Positions 45,678-54,460 of a stretch of 64,000 nucleotides of DNA are shown here, piece by piece. Each line of letters starts with the position of its first letter. The stretch's first letter is position 1. The notes beneath the pieces were generated by a model, which searched no databases, was not told the DNA's origin, and saw only the letters and a program-made list of their open reading frames with translations. The translations under genes were made by a program, and so were the position numbers. Origin of the DNA: an uncultured Acidobacteriota bacterium (lineage in GTDB: Bacteria; Acidobacteriota; Terriglobia; Terriglobales; Acidobacteriaceae); assembly GCA_903873705.1 (NCBI GenBank), contig CAIQPK010000086.1, positions 87,059 through 151,058 on the forward strand, in the 5' to 3' direction.

Positions 45678-46943
45678 CTACTTGGCCCCGAAGATCGCGG
45701 TCAGCGGCTCAAGGTCGGCCTTCGCAATCACAATCTGCCCACTCTCAATGGTCGACTTCAGCGGTATCGGATTGCATCCGCCGGGCTGCCCCATCGAGCT
45801 CGCCACCAGCGGCGACGAGCACATCTTGCACGTAATCCCTTGCTCGCCCATGTAGAACCCCACCGGCCCGCAGATGTGGCACGCATCGGCCACGCTCACC
45901 AGGTTGCCATCGGGCTTCTTGAACAGCAGGAACCGCACCACGGTCGACCCGCCATTCGCCCCATCCACATGCACCGAGTAGCGATGCAGCTTGTCATCAT
46001 TGATGTTCGCCGCGGGCACCGTCACCTGGCTGCCCACCAGCGTCACCGGCGTCGCCTCGCTCAGCGCCGTCGAGCTCTTCGCGTAAATAAATTCAGCTGT
46101 CGAAAGAAAAATAAACACGAAACTTACGCCGACCACGGCATTCATCCACAGCTTCTCGCGCCGGGCCGTCCACTCCGCCTTGCGCTTGTCCGCAGCCGAG
46201 GCATCGGCCGCCAGCTTCAGCGGCGCCCGCCGCTTGTACTCGAACAGCACCATCAACCCAGCCAGCGCCAACATCGTCACAAAGAAGAAAATATCGTTCC
46301 GCACAATCGGTCCGATGTACCGCATCTCCGCCGTGCTGGAGGGGATCACGCCGTTCTCTGAAAGCTCATGCAGACCACTCACCACCAGCTGGAACACGAC
46401 GAAGTAAAGAATCACCGTCGTCACCCGGAAGAACCGCTGCAGATTGATCCGCACACTCCCGCGGATAAACACCACGCCAAACACGACGGCCGCTGCGACG
46501 CCCAGCACAGTCCCTGTAAAGCTCATCAGTTCGCTCGAATTGAGAGACACCCCGGCCAGGATCAGCACCGTCTCCACGCCTTCGCGCAGCACCATCAGGA
46601 ACACAAACCCGAACAGCCCAAACCGCGACCCGATCAGCTTGTCCACCTTGGACTCAATATCGCCACGCATTGTCCGTGCCGTCCGGTGCATGAACCAGAT
46701 CATGCCGACGACGAACGCCGCCGCCACCAGCATCACCCAGCCTTCAAAGATGTCCTGGTTGAAGTTCAGGTGAGCGATCACCACCGCCACGGCTACGCTC
46801 GCGGCAATCGCCGAAGCCAGCGCGTAAAACACCGTCCGTTTCAGCTCGCGCCGCTCAATTTTGTCCAGGTAAGCGAAGACAATTCCGACGATCAGCGCGG
46901 CTTCGACACCTTCCCGCAGCGTGATGATAAAAGCCTGTAGCAT
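45678..46943 (-). CDS. FTR1-family iron permease fused to a DUF2318 Fe-S-type domain
   Basis: A 421-residue membrane protein. Residues 1-280 are an FTR1/EfeU-like permease with two REGVE iron-binding motifs (FIITLREGVEAALIVGIVFA and FLMVLREGVETVLILAGVSL) and seven helices. After a linker and one more helix (AVVGVSFVFIFLSTAEFIYA) comes a DUF2318 domain with two CxxC pairs, ADACHICGPVGFYMGEQGIT and CKMCSSPLV. In Campylobacter these are separate genes (FTR1 and the DUF2318 protein) beside P19, two permeases and an ATPase. First gene of the operon; probable role is ferrous or ferric iron uptake. Confidence 0.92.
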   Translation of the reverse strand: MLQAFIITLREGVEAALIVGIVFAYLDKIERRELKRTVFYALASAIAASVAVAVVIAHLNFNQDIFEGWVMLVAAAFVVGMIWFMHRTARTMRGDIESKVDKLIGSRFGLFGFVFLMVLREGVETVLILAGVSLNSSELMSFTGTVLGVAAAVVFGVVFIRGSVRINLQRFFRVTTVILYFVVFQLVVSGLHELSENGVIPSSTAEMRYIGPIVRNDIFFFVTMLALAGLMVLFEYKRRAPLKLAADASAADKRKAEWTARREKLWMNAVVGVSFVFIFLSTAEFIYAKSSTALSEATPVTLVGSQVTVPAANINDDKLHRYSVHVDGANGGSTVVRFLLFKKPDGNLVSVADACHICGPVGFYMGEQGITCKMCSSPLVASSMGQPGGCNPIPLKSTIESGQIVIAKADLEPLTAIFGAK

Positions 46944-47236
46944 TGCCGTCTTTCCATGCCGCGCGGTCCCACCGTGCCCACGCTCAAACGCGTTGAAAGT
47001 TCCTTCGTTTCACCGTCAATTCTAATGCGGACTAAATCAGTCGTCAATCTTTACCGTTTTCCTCACGATGCAGATTTCAGGCCATCCTGCAAGGACGCCG
47101 ATCACCGACAAAATGACTCGAAAGAGGTAGATTGCAGCTAGGCCTAAGTCGTTTATAAGACAGAGCATACGGCCTGAAAACACTATCGTGTAGATGTCAC
47201 GCAAGACAGGGCATTTCCCGGGAGACAGAGAACGTA

Positions 47237-48922
47237 ATGCCCAAAGATCCGGATTCACCTGAGCCGCACACGAATCCAGCCAGCAACGAACGAGCTCCCA
47301 TCAGTCCGGCTGACGTCAAGCGAGCCCTGGAGGCTGGCGAGTTCGTCCCTTATTTCCAGCCGCTGGTCAAACTGCGCACCGGCCAGGTAGCGGGTTTTGA
47401 AATCCTCGCGCGTTGGCAGCATCCCACCCTCGGCCTCATCATGCCGAACGACTTTATCCCCCTGGCGGAGCGCGACGGTTGGATCGGTGCCCTCACCACG
47501 GAGATTCTGCTCAGGGCGCTGGCCTGCGCCCATATGATCCCGGCGCCCCTCACGCTCGCCCTTAACGTTTCCGCGCTGCAACTCCGCGACCCGGACCTGC
47601 CGCAGCAAATCTTGGCCGTGTTGACCGCCGGACGATTTTCCGCGGAACGCCTGGTGATCGAAATTACGGAAAGCGCCCTGGTGGGCAACGTCGACCACGC
47701 CCGGGCCATCGCTCGCCGCTTCAAGGCCATGGGCTGCCGGCTCGCGCTGGACGACTTCGGCACCGGCTACTCCAGTCTTCGCCACCTCCAGTCCATGCCC
47801 TTCGACAAGATCAAGGTCGACCGCACCTTTGTCGCCTCCATGACCCGGCGCCGCGACAGCCGCAAGATTGCCGCCACCGTCGTCGGCCTCGGCCAGAGCC
47901 TGGATCTCATCACCGTCGCCGAGGGCATTGAAACTACCGAGCAGGCGGAGATGCTGTTGTGGCTCGGCTGCGACCTCGGCCAGGGCTACCTCTACGGCCT
48001 CCCATCGCCCCCCGAAGAGTTGCCCAACATCATCGCGGCCCCGCCTATCCGCATCGGGACCGGCGAAAACACTTCCTGGAAGACCGCGGTCAGCAGTTAT
48101 CTTGACACCCAGCCCGCCCAGCGCCTCGCCCACCTACAAGCCGTGTACGATGGCGCGCCCGTCGGTCTGGCCTTCATTGATCGCAACCTCCGGTACGTCA
48201 ACCTCAACCGCCGCCTCGCGGATATGAACAGCATCTCGGTCGAAAACCACATCGGCCGTCCTGTCGCAGAGGTCATCCCCGCGCTTTTTCCGCTATTTGA
48301 GCCCCTGCTGCTCCGCGCTCTCGAAGGCGAAGTCATCACCGGGCTGGAAATGAAGATTCCGGCCTCCGGCATCAAGCCCGAGCAAACCCGGCTCCTCTCG
48401 TATCATCCCGCCATCGACGAAGCCGGAGAAGTCGTTGGCGTCTCGCTCGCCTGCGTCGACATTACCGATCGCAAGCGCGTTCAAGAGGAACTCCGGCAGA
48501 GCGAAGAGCACTATCGCAATATGGTCGAGTTCAACCCCCAGGTCCTCTGGATCATGAATCCGCGCGGCGAGAACATTGACATGAGTTCGCGCTGGGAACG
48601 CATCACCGGTCTCACCAAGGAATACGCACTCGGCCATGGCTGGCTGGAGATCGTCCACCCCAGTGACACTCAGCCAATCCTCGACGCCCTCGCCAGTCAG
48701 CCCCACAACGCCGCGCCGGTGCTGGTCGATTTCCGCCTCCGCCATAACGACGGACACTGGCATTGGATGCGGCTCCGCGGCGTCCCCCACTTCAATCGTG
48801 ACGGAAAAATCGTTCACTGGTACGGCAGCATCGGCGACATCAACGACCTCAAGCTCACCGAGGAAGCCCTGCGCGCCGACGCCCGTGCGCACTCTACGGG
48901 CCCCGGCAACCTGCCTTCCTGA
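47237..48922 (+). CDS. EAL-domain c-di-GMP phosphodiesterase with C-terminal PAS domains
   Basis: A 561-residue cytoplasmic protein with no signal peptide or membrane helix. The EAL domain is at the N-terminus (about residues 25-265): FQPLVKLRTGQVAGFEILAR (EIL in place of EAL), ALNVSALQL, IEITESALVG, LALDDFGTGYSSLRHLQ, IKVDRTFV and VAEGIETTEQAEML; the metal-binding residues appear intact. Two PAS domains follow (about 295-410 and 420-545; YRNMVEFNPQVLWIMNPRGE). The sensor-after-effector order is unusual, and no GGDEF domain is present. Confidence 0.92.
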   Translation: MPKDPDSPEPHTNPASNERAPISPADVKRALEAGEFVPYFQPLVKLRTGQVAGFEILARWQHPTLGLIMPNDFIPLAERDGWIGALTTEILLRALACAHMIPAPLTLALNVSALQLRDPDLPQQILAVLTAGRFSAERLVIEITESALVGNVDHARAIARRFKAMGCRLALDDFGTGYSSLRHLQSMPFDKIKVDRTFVASMTRRRDSRKIAATVVGLGQSLDLITVAEGIETTEQAEMLLWLGCDLGQGYLYGLPSPPEELPNIIAAPPIRIGTGENTSWKTAVSSYLDTQPAQRLAHLQAVYDGAPVGLAFIDRNLRYVNLNRRLADMNSISVENHIGRPVAEVIPALFPLFEPLLLRALEGEVITGLEMKIPASGIKPEQTRLLSYHPAIDEAGEVVGVSLACVDITDRKRVQEELRQSEEHYRNMVEFNPQVLWIMNPRGENIDMSSRWERITGLTKEYALGHGWLEIVHPSDTQPILDALASQPHNAAPVLVDFRLRHNDGHWHWMRLRGVPHFNRDGKIVHWYGSIGDINDLKLTEEALRADARAHSTGPGNLPS

Positions 48923-48934
48923 TCCGATGCGCCG

Positions 48935-50395
48935 TCAGCGAACCCGTTCGAACAGCATGGCATTGGTGTCGGAATAACTCAGCTTCCACGCAGGATCATG
49001 CAACAGGTGCTCCGCCAACGGGCCCTGCTTGGGAAACAGCACGGCGTCGATCCGATACTTGTCCAGGGTCTGCGCCACCTTCATGCCTTCCCGCGCATTC
49101 GCATAATCCTGCATCACGCCTTCGTGCACGAAGATGTCGGTGCGCCCGTCGATAAACAGCGGCCGATCCGGCATCATCCACATCAGGTAGCCGCCCCACT
49201 CAAAGTTGTCCAGCAGCCGCGTTCCCGCCGGCAGCTGCGCCAGTCGTGGCAGCGCCGCTTCAGGAAACGTGTCCGCCACACCTTGGTGCAGCAGTTTCTG
49301 GCTCGGCGTCATCAGCCAGCAGACTCCGGCCAGCACGGCCAGTGCCACCGCGTTGACCAGAGGCTTCTCCTGTTTCGGATCATAGCCACCCAGCGCCCCG
49401 CGCAGGTCGATCGCCAGCAGCGGCCCAATTAATATCCCTGCCAGAAAAACAAATCTCGAGTACGTCACGGCCCCATAAATCGCGATCAGCACAAACAGCA
49501 GGTCGCTCAACTGCCACGTCCGCCGCCGCAGCAGGTTCAGCACCGCCAGCCCCAGCAGCGTGCCGAGCACGATCTTTCCTCGCGCTTCGTGAAAGTCCAG
49601 CGTCGCCCATTCGGCAATGTACTTCAGCGTCAGCGACTGGGAAAACGCCACATCCAGCGGATAAGCCACCAGCCGCCATCCATAGGGATTGATAAACAGC
49701 AGCGCAAAACTCACCGCCGTCACCAGCAATATTTTCTTCCGCTGCGCCGGTGTCCACGGCGTCGACACCACATCACCCCACGTGCCACCCACCAACCCCG
49801 CCGCAAAAAACACCGCCATCAGCACAAACCCGATGAACCACGATCCATGTGCGTTGATCCACACCAGGAACATCGGAGGCAGCACCCACAGCCGGTCGCG
49901 GCCTTCACGATAGGCCCACAGTACGCCCAGCTCGATCACCAGGAACAGCCATCCAAATAGCAGCGTCCGCGGCCCCAGCGACACCGTCGTCAGCATCACC
50001 GCTATCCACGACGCCAGGAACGCCGCCTTCACATCCCGCGACCGCATCCAGCTCAGCCAGTACACCCCCAGCACGATGCCTTCAGCCACCGCCATCATCA
50101 CCAGGAACAACCCGCGGTCGCCCATCCAGCGGTAAGCGTAGAAGTAGGGAAGCTCGGCCAGCCACTCAAAGTTGATCCACGGTTTGCCGTAGACCGTAAA
50201 GCTCTGCGTATCCATTCGGATAAAGTGCCCGGTGGTCAGCAGGGTGCGCGCGTTGGCCAGGTGCCACCAGATGTCGGGGTCGTTGATGATCGTGTTGCTG
50301 GTCAGCATCTTCGTGGCGAAGATCAGCAGCGTCGCCATCAGGGCAACGGCCAGCACCGCCGGAAAGCTCAATACCCTGCGATAGAGCGACGCCAA
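48935..50395 (-). CDS. Polytopic membrane protein (GT-C-like fold suspected)
   Basis: A 486-residue protein with about 11 transmembrane helices and a ~110-residue C-terminal soluble part. The first external loop has NDPDIWWHLANARTLL, an acidic motif resembling the catalytic loop of GT-C glycosyltransferases, and the C-terminal LFIDGRTDIFVHEGVMQDYA is common in uncharacterised acidobacterial and planctomycete relatives. A sugar or polyprenyl substrate is only a guess. The start is TTG 50395, with GAGG six bases upstream. Confidence 0.78.
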   Translation of the reverse strand: MASLYRRVLSFPAVLAVALMATLLIFATKMLTSNTIINDPDIWWHLANARTLLTTGHFIRMDTQSFTVYGKPWINFEWLAELPYFYAYRWMGDRGLFLVMMAVAEGIVLGVYWLSWMRSRDVKAAFLASWIAVMLTTVSLGPRTLLFGWLFLVIELGVLWAYREGRDRLWVLPPMFLVWINAHGSWFIGFVLMAVFFAAGLVGGTWGDVVSTPWTPAQRKKILLVTAVSFALLFINPYGWRLVAYPLDVAFSQSLTLKYIAEWATLDFHEARGKIVLGTLLGLAVLNLLRRRTWQLSDLLFVLIAIYGAVTYSRFVFLAGILIGPLLAIDLRGALGGYDPKQEKPLVNAVALAVLAGVCWLMTPSQKLLHQGVADTFPEAALPRLAQLPAGTRLLDNFEWGGYLMWMMPDRPLFIDGRTDIFVHEGVMQDYANAREGMKVAQTLDKYRIDAVLFPKQGPLAEHLLHDPAWKLSYSDTNAMLFERVR

Positions 50396-50504
50396 ACCAT
50401 ACCTCGACCAGCAACCGATTCTCGCCGAGTATACGGGGCTACTTTGGTGTCAGAACATCACCCAAACGGCTGATGTTATCGTTCCGGCAACACCGCCAGA
50501 CGCG

Positions 50505-50535
50505 AAAAAGCCCACCAGCGCCTGGTGGGCTTTTT
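50505..50535 (-). terminator. Terminator of the tRNA-Arg gene
   Basis: A 14-bp stem AAAAAGCCCACCAG (50505-50518) / CTGGTGGGCTTTTT (50522-50535) with a 3-base loop, 10 bases past the tRNA 3' end on the minus strand; the stem ends in T-runs in both directions. Confidence 0.9.
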
Positions 50536-50545
50536 CAAACTTTTA

Positions 50546-50622
<77 letters not shown>

Positions 50623-50680
50623 ACATTGCGAGAAGCAACCTAACTAGAGTAACCGATACCCCGGCCTCGCGGCAAACAGA

Positions 50681-50953
50681 CTAGGCAGCGGTAGTGACCG
50701 GCACCGGTTCCGCCACCGATTGCTCGGGGATCAGCGAAACATTCTCCACCACATCCAGCCCTGCTCGCCGCAGCAGTTGATGCACGATCGGCTCCGTCAG
50801 CCGCGTCGCGTCATACTCCACTCGCACGGTCTTTGCTGCCTCGTCAAACGTCACCCGCCGAACGCCGTACACTTCACGCACCCTGCCCAGCGCCATCATG
50901 GCCGCTTCACTCGGCGGTGCTTCATAGCGATACAAAACATCGAGTTGAGTCAT
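50681..50953 (-). CDS. Small HMA-like (ferredoxin-fold) protein
   Basis: A 90-residue protein from ATG 50953. The pattern EAAMMALGRVREVYGVRRVT, FDEAAKTVRVEYDATRLTEP, and IVHQLLRRAGLDV follows the beta-alpha-beta-beta-alpha-beta layout of heavy-metal-associated domains, but the metal-binding CxxC is absent. A metal role is therefore doubtful; it may be a structural relative. No clear partner gene. Confidence 0.72.
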   Translation of the reverse strand: MTQLDVLYRYEAPPSEAAMMALGRVREVYGVRRVTFDEAAKTVRVEYDATRLTEPIVHQLLRRAGLDVVENVSLIPEQSVAEPVPVTTAA

Positions 50954-51030
50954 AGCTCTCATTCTACCAAGCCGGCCGCGCGGCTATCTTCATTTAAATG
51001 TCTTATCGGCGAAATCCACCATGTCCGCGC

Positions 51031-51061
51031 CTTATTCACTATTCACTTTTCACTATTCACT
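51031..51061 (+). repeat. Short tandem tract (CACTATTCACT)
   Basis: CTTATTCACTATTCACTTTT then CACTATTCACT: two near-identical 11-13 base units directly after the stop of the TlpA-like gene. Low complexity; no function seen. Confidence 0.8.
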
Positions 51062-51065
51062 GCTT

Positions 51066-51560
51066 CTACGCCGCCAGCTTCCTCAGGTAACTCACAATCT
51101 CCGGGCTGGTCCAGTTCTGCGCGCCCACAAACTTCCGCCGCACTACGCCCGTCTTGTCGATCACATACGTCTCCGGAAACCGGTAGCTCCCATACAGTCC
51201 ATTCGACTTCTGCGCCGCGTCGCGCACGCTCAGCAGGTGGATCGGGTGCTTCATCAGGTAGTTCTGGTAGACAGTGGCATCCTCGTCCGCGCTGACCGCC
51301 ACCACCTTCACCTGCGGCAGTGCTTCCTGCAGCGCTGTCAGGCTGGGTAGTTCCTGGATGCACGGTCCGCACCACGTTGCCCAGAAGTTCAGCACGACCA
51401 CCCGGCCGTGCAGACCAGACATATCGACCGAAGTCAGGCCATCGTTCAGCGCAAACACCGGCGCCAACTGCCCAACCTGCCCCGGATGACTCCCCCGGTC
51501 GCACCCTGCCAGCAGCACCGCCGCCAGTCCTATCGCCGCCCATTTTTTCGTTTGCCGCAC
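51066..51560 (-). CDS. TlpA-like thioredoxin lipoprotein
   Basis: A ~164-residue exported thiol-disulfide protein. GTG 51560 is preceded by GGGAG and gives the lipoprotein signal MRQTKKWAAIGLAAVLLAGC. The thioredoxin domain has VVVLNFWATWCGPCIQELPS (WCGPC active site), the cis-proline region GSYRFPETYVIDKTGVVRRK, and a terminal helix. Likely acts as a membrane-tethered reductant in the periplasm, possibly fed by DsbD (33797-35932). The frame extends upstream to GTG 51599 over a promoter-like TATTAT. Confidence 0.9.
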   Translation of the reverse strand: MRQTKKWAAIGLAAVLLAGCDRGSHPGQVGQLAPVFALNDGLTSVDMSGLHGRVVVLNFWATWCGPCIQELPSLTALQEALPQVKVVAVSADEDATVYQNYLMKHPIHLLSVRDAAQKSNGLYGSYRFPETYVIDKTGVVRRKFVGAQNWTSPEIVSYLRKLAA

Positions 51561-51603
51561 GCTGCACACTCCCGGCGCCGAACCAATCACAGGCGCCACT
51601 TCC

Positions 51604-51609
51604 TATAAT
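51604..51609 (+). promoter_or_regulatory. TATAAT box between divergent tlpA-like and glycosyltransferase genes
   Basis: A consensus TATAAT on the + strand (51604-51609) overlaps a TATTAT on the minus strand (51605-51610). The GTG at 51618 is only 9 bases downstream, so if it is the start the transcript would have almost no leader. Confidence 0.45.
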
Positions 51610-51617
51610 ACGAAGCC

Positions 51618-52820
51618 GTGGACACTTGCGAACCAAATCTCACCTCGCCGGACCTCCTCCACCCCTTATCGGGTGCCCCACGTCCGGATTCTCGGACGTG
51701 GGTTTCCACGGACACTCACGTGCCACCTCCGCCCGACCCTCGTCCCATAGACCGCGACGCCGACCGTCCCGCCCCCATCTTCGAGCTCTCCGTCATCATC
51801 CCCGCCCGCAACGAGGAAGCCTCCCTCCCCGCCTGCCTCGCCTCGCTTCTCGCCCAGGACGACCCCACCTTCGCCCTCAACCGCGACTGGGAACTCCTCA
51901 TCGTCGACGACGACTCCACCGACTACACCCACGCCATCGCCGCCGAAGCCGCCACCGCCCACCCCGGCGTCACCGTGATGAACGCGCCAACGCTCGAACT
52001 CTCTGCCGGAAAGCGCGCCTTCACCGGCAAAACCAACGCCTGCTGGGCCGCCGCCCAGGCCTCCCGCGGCCGCTGGCTGCTCTTCACCGACGCCGACACC
52101 CTCCACGAGCCCGGCAACCTCCTCCGCGCCCTCCACGAAGCCAAAAAAAACAACGCGGCGCTGCTCTCCTACTCGCCCCGTCAGATCGTCACCGGCCTCA
52201 CCCAGCACGCCCTCATGCCGCTGGTTTTTTCCGAGCTGGCCACGGTCTATCCACCCGCCCAGGTCAACGACCCCGCCACCCGCATCGCCGCCGCCAACGG
52301 CCAGTTCCTGCTCGTCGAGCGCAGCGCCTACTTCGCGGTCGGCGGCCACCGCATGGTCGGCCGCTCCGTGCTCGAAGACGTCGACCTCGCCTTCAACATC
52401 AAGCAATCCAAACGCCGCCTCCACTTCCGGTACGCCCCCGACGCCCTCTCCACCCGGATGTACCGCGGCTTCGGCGACATGGTCGAAGGCTGGTCAAAAA
52501 ACCTCGTCCTCCTTTTCCCTCACGCCCTGCAATTGGCCGCCTGGCGCCTGCTCGATATCGCCCTCCTCCTGCTACCTGTACTCCTCTGGCTCTTCCCGCA
52601 CCTCGTTCTCTGGCAGCGCGCAGCCATCGTTGTCCTCTGGGTCCGCAACCTCGTCCGCTTCTACCGCCGAGTAGCCCGCTCCAATTTCCCGGCGCTAGAC
52701 ACCGCCCTATCCCCTCTCGCCCTCCCGCTCTTCATCTACCTCCTCGTCCGCAGCTGGATGAACCACAAACTCTTCCACCAGATAGCATGGAAGGGAAGGG
52801 AATACCGCACCGGCCGGTAA
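51618..52820 (+). CDS. Family 2 glycosyltransferase
   Basis: Up to 400 residues from GTG 51618. The GT-A core is FELSVIIPARNEEASLPACL (nucleotide-sugar binding), WELLIVDDDSTDYTHAIAAE, RWLLFTDADTLHEPGNLLRA (DxD), and FAVGGHRMVGRSVLEDVDLA (ED acceptor motif); three C-terminal hydrophobic helices attach it to the membrane. Resembles CrtQ/hopanoid-type glycosyltransferases (HpnB-like). An R1 repeat falls in the N-terminal 30 codons, so GTG 51720 is a plausible later start. Confidence 0.87.
   Translation: MDTCEPNLTSPDLLHPLSGAPRPDSRTWVSTDTHVPPPPDPRPIDRDADRPAPIFELSVIIPARNEEASLPACLASLLAQDDPTFALNRDWELLIVDDDSTDYTHAIAAEAATAHPGVTVMNAPTLELSAGKRAFTGKTNACWAAAQASRGRWLLFTDADTLHEPGNLLRALHEAKKNNAALLSYSPRQIVTGLTQHALMPLVFSELATVYPPAQVNDPATRIAAANGQFLLVERSAYFAVGGHRMVGRSVLEDVDLAFNIKQSKRRLHFRYAPDALSTRMYRGFGDMVEGWSKNLVLLFPHALQLAAWRLLDIALLLLPVLLWLFPHLVLWQRAAIVVLWVRNLVRFYRRVARSNFPALDTALSPLALPLFIYLLVRSWMNHKLFHQIAWKGREYRTGR
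51671..51703 (+). repeat. Dispersed palindromic repeat, family R1, copy 6 (in N-terminal coding region)
   Basis: GGGTGCCCCACGTCCG, GATT, CTCGGACGTGGGT. Compared with copy 4 both arms carry the same compensating change (ATGTCC to ACGTCC, GGACAT to GGACGT), so pairing is kept. Confidence 0.9.
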
Positions 52821-52856
52821 GCGCCTGTTCGGAGCAGCGACTTCTTCATTAGGATT

Positions 52857-52891
52857 GTCATTCCGCATCGCAGCGGAGGAATCTGCTTCTT
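52857..52891 (+). repeat. Dispersed repeat, family R2, copy 3
   Basis: GTCATTCCGCATCGCAGCGG then AGGAATCTGCTTCTT. Intergenic between the glycosyltransferase and the first PTPS gene; no R1 element beside it. Confidence 0.8.
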
Positions 52892-52932
52892 CTCAGCATC
52901 ACCGCAAAATCCAAGGCATCCAACAACCAGCC

Positions 52933-53346
52933 ATGATCCTCCTCACCCGCAAAGCCGATTTCTCCTCCGCCCACTTCTACTGGAATGACTCCTGGACCGA
53001 AGCCGAAAACCACCGCGTCTTCGGCAAGTGCGCCAACCGCCAGGGTCACGGCCACAACTACACGCTTGAAGTCACCGTCGCCGGCAACATCGACCCCACC
53101 TCCGGCTTCGTCGTCGACCTCAAGCAGCTCAAAGACATCCTCGAAAAGGAAGTCGTCAGCGTCTACGACCACCGCCACCTCAACTTCGAAGTCCCCGAGT
53201 TCGCCACCACCATCCCCACCACGGAAAACATCGCCATCGCCATCTGGCGCCGACTCGACGGTAAAATTCCCCACGCCAAGCTCCACCGCGTCCGCGTCTA
53301 CGAAATGCCCGACCTCTTCGCCGACTTCTACGGAGAAGGCCTGTGA
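52933..53346 (+). CDS. 6-pyruvoyl/6-carboxy-tetrahydropterin synthase family (paralogue 1)
   Basis: A 137-residue T-fold enzyme. Zinc histidines are in DFSSAHFYWND and QGHGHNYTLEV; the catalytic Cys is in FGKCANRQGHGHNY; the Asp-His pair is YDHRHLNFEV and the pterin-anchoring Glu VRVYEMPD. The spacing Cys-x5-HGH and the GKC start match the eukaryotic PTPS motif more than the bacterial QueD C-x3-HGH. Substrate is probably dihydroneopterin triphosphate from the FolE encoded downstream. ATG 52933. Confidence 0.9.
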   Translation: MILLTRKADFSSAHFYWNDSWTEAENHRVFGKCANRQGHGHNYTLEVTVAGNIDPTSGFVVDLKQLKDILEKEVVSVYDHRHLNFEVPEFATTIPTTENIAIAIWRRLDGKIPHAKLHRVRVYEMPDLFADFYGEGL

Positions 53347-53777
53347 GCGCCATCGTCCATTTCAACCGCCGCTATCACTTCTCGGCCTCGCACCGCCTCC
53401 ACGTCGACGCCCTCACTCCCGAGCGCAACCGCGAGATCTTCGGCAAGTGCAACAACCCCTTCGGACACGGTCATAACTACATCGCCCAGGTCACCTTCGT
53501 CGGCCCGGTCGACGCCACCACCGGCATGGTCACCAACCTCGCCGACCTCGACGCCTTCGCCCAGCGGGAACTCCTCGACGTCTTCGATCACACCAACCTC
53601 AACACCCTTCCATGCTTCCTCGATACCGTCCCCAGCACCGAAAATCTCTGCCTCGAGCTCTGGCGCCTCTTCGAGCCGTACCCCCACGCCACCCTCAAGC
53701 GCATCCGCGTTGAAGAGACCGGCAATAACTCCTTCGACTACTTCGGCGACAGCGCTCCCATGAGCCCGCAGGAGTAG
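53343..53777 (+). CDS. 6-pyruvoyl/6-carboxy-tetrahydropterin synthase family (paralogue 2)
   Basis: A 144-residue paralogue overlapping the first gene by 4 bases (GTGA, GTG 53343). Zinc histidines in FSASHRLHVDAL and GHGHNYIAQV; catalytic Cys in FGKCNNPFGHGHNY; FDHTNLNTLP; Glu in IRVEETGNNSFDYFG. The C-terminal ETGNN-x-F segment is also found in eukaryotic PTPS. Both copies keep all catalytic residues, so each may be active or they may form a mixed oligomer. Confidence 0.9.
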   Translation: MSAIVHFNRRYHFSASHRLHVDALTPERNREIFGKCNNPFGHGHNYIAQVTFVGPVDATTGMVTNLADLDAFAQRELLDVFDHTNLNTLPCFLDTVPSTENLCLELWRLFEPYPHATLKRIRVEETGNNSFDYFGDSAPMSPQE

Positions 53778-53850
53778 TCTGAATAATTGACCACCTGATC
53801 TCACATTGCGTGCAGCTACGCACGCCCCAGCTTCGAAAGGCCGCAACACC

Positions 53851-54435
53851 ATGTCCCAGCAGGACTCCAACTCGACCCTCGCCACAGCCAGCGTCCAGCA
53901 GATCTACGCCGAACTCCTCCGCCGCATGGGCGAAGACCCCACCCGCGACGGCCTCCTCCGTACCCCCGAGCGCATGGAAAAGTCCACCGCCTTCCTCACT
54001 CAGGGCTACCACCAGAGCATTGAAGACGTCCTCCACGAAGCCCTCTTCGACGTCGACTACGACGAGATGGTCATCGTCAAGGACATCGAGTTCTACTCGC
54101 AATGCGAGCACCACCTCATCCCCTTCTTCGGCAAGGCGCACATCGCCTACGTGCCGCAGGGTAAGGTGATCGGCCTGAGCAAAATCCCCCGCATCGTCGA
54201 CGTCTTTGCCCGCCGCCTGCAGGTCCAGGAACGCCTCACCCAGCAGATCGCCGGCGCCATCGAGTGCGCCGTCAGCCCCCAGGGCGTAGGCGTCGTCCTT
54301 GAAGCCAGCCACCTCTGCATGATGATGCGCGGCGTCCAGAAGCAGCACTCCGCCACCGTCACCAGCGCCATGCTCGGCGTCTTCAAAACCCAGCTCCAGA
54401 CCCGCAACGAATTCCTCTCCCTCGTCCGCCACTAA
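53851..54435 (+). CDS. folE: GTP cyclohydrolase I FolE
   Basis: A 194-residue enzyme converting GTP to 7,8-dihydroneopterin triphosphate. [20 protein letters not shown] starts the domain; zinc ligands are Cys/His in [20 protein letters not shown] and the later [30 protein letters not shown] is conserved. It lies 73 bases after the second PTPS gene on the same strand, making a three-gene pterin cluster. ATG 53851. Confidence 0.96.
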   Translation: MSQQDSNSTLATASVQQIYAELLRRMGEDPTRDGLLRTPERMEKSTAFLTQGYHQSIEDVLHEALFDVDYDEMVIVKDIEFYSQCEHHLIPFFGKAHIAYVPQGKVIGLSKIPRIVDVFARRLQVQERLTQQIAGAIECAVSPQGVGVVLEASHLCMMMRGVQKQHSATVTSAMLGVFKTQLQTRNEFLSLVRH

Positions 54436-54460
54436 ACCCATTGCACAGCAAACCGTTCAT

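Noticed and set aside
52933..53777. Assembly duplication of one PTPS gene
   Set aside because: The two proteins differ throughout their length (for example KCANRQ versus KCNNPF), so they are true paralogues.
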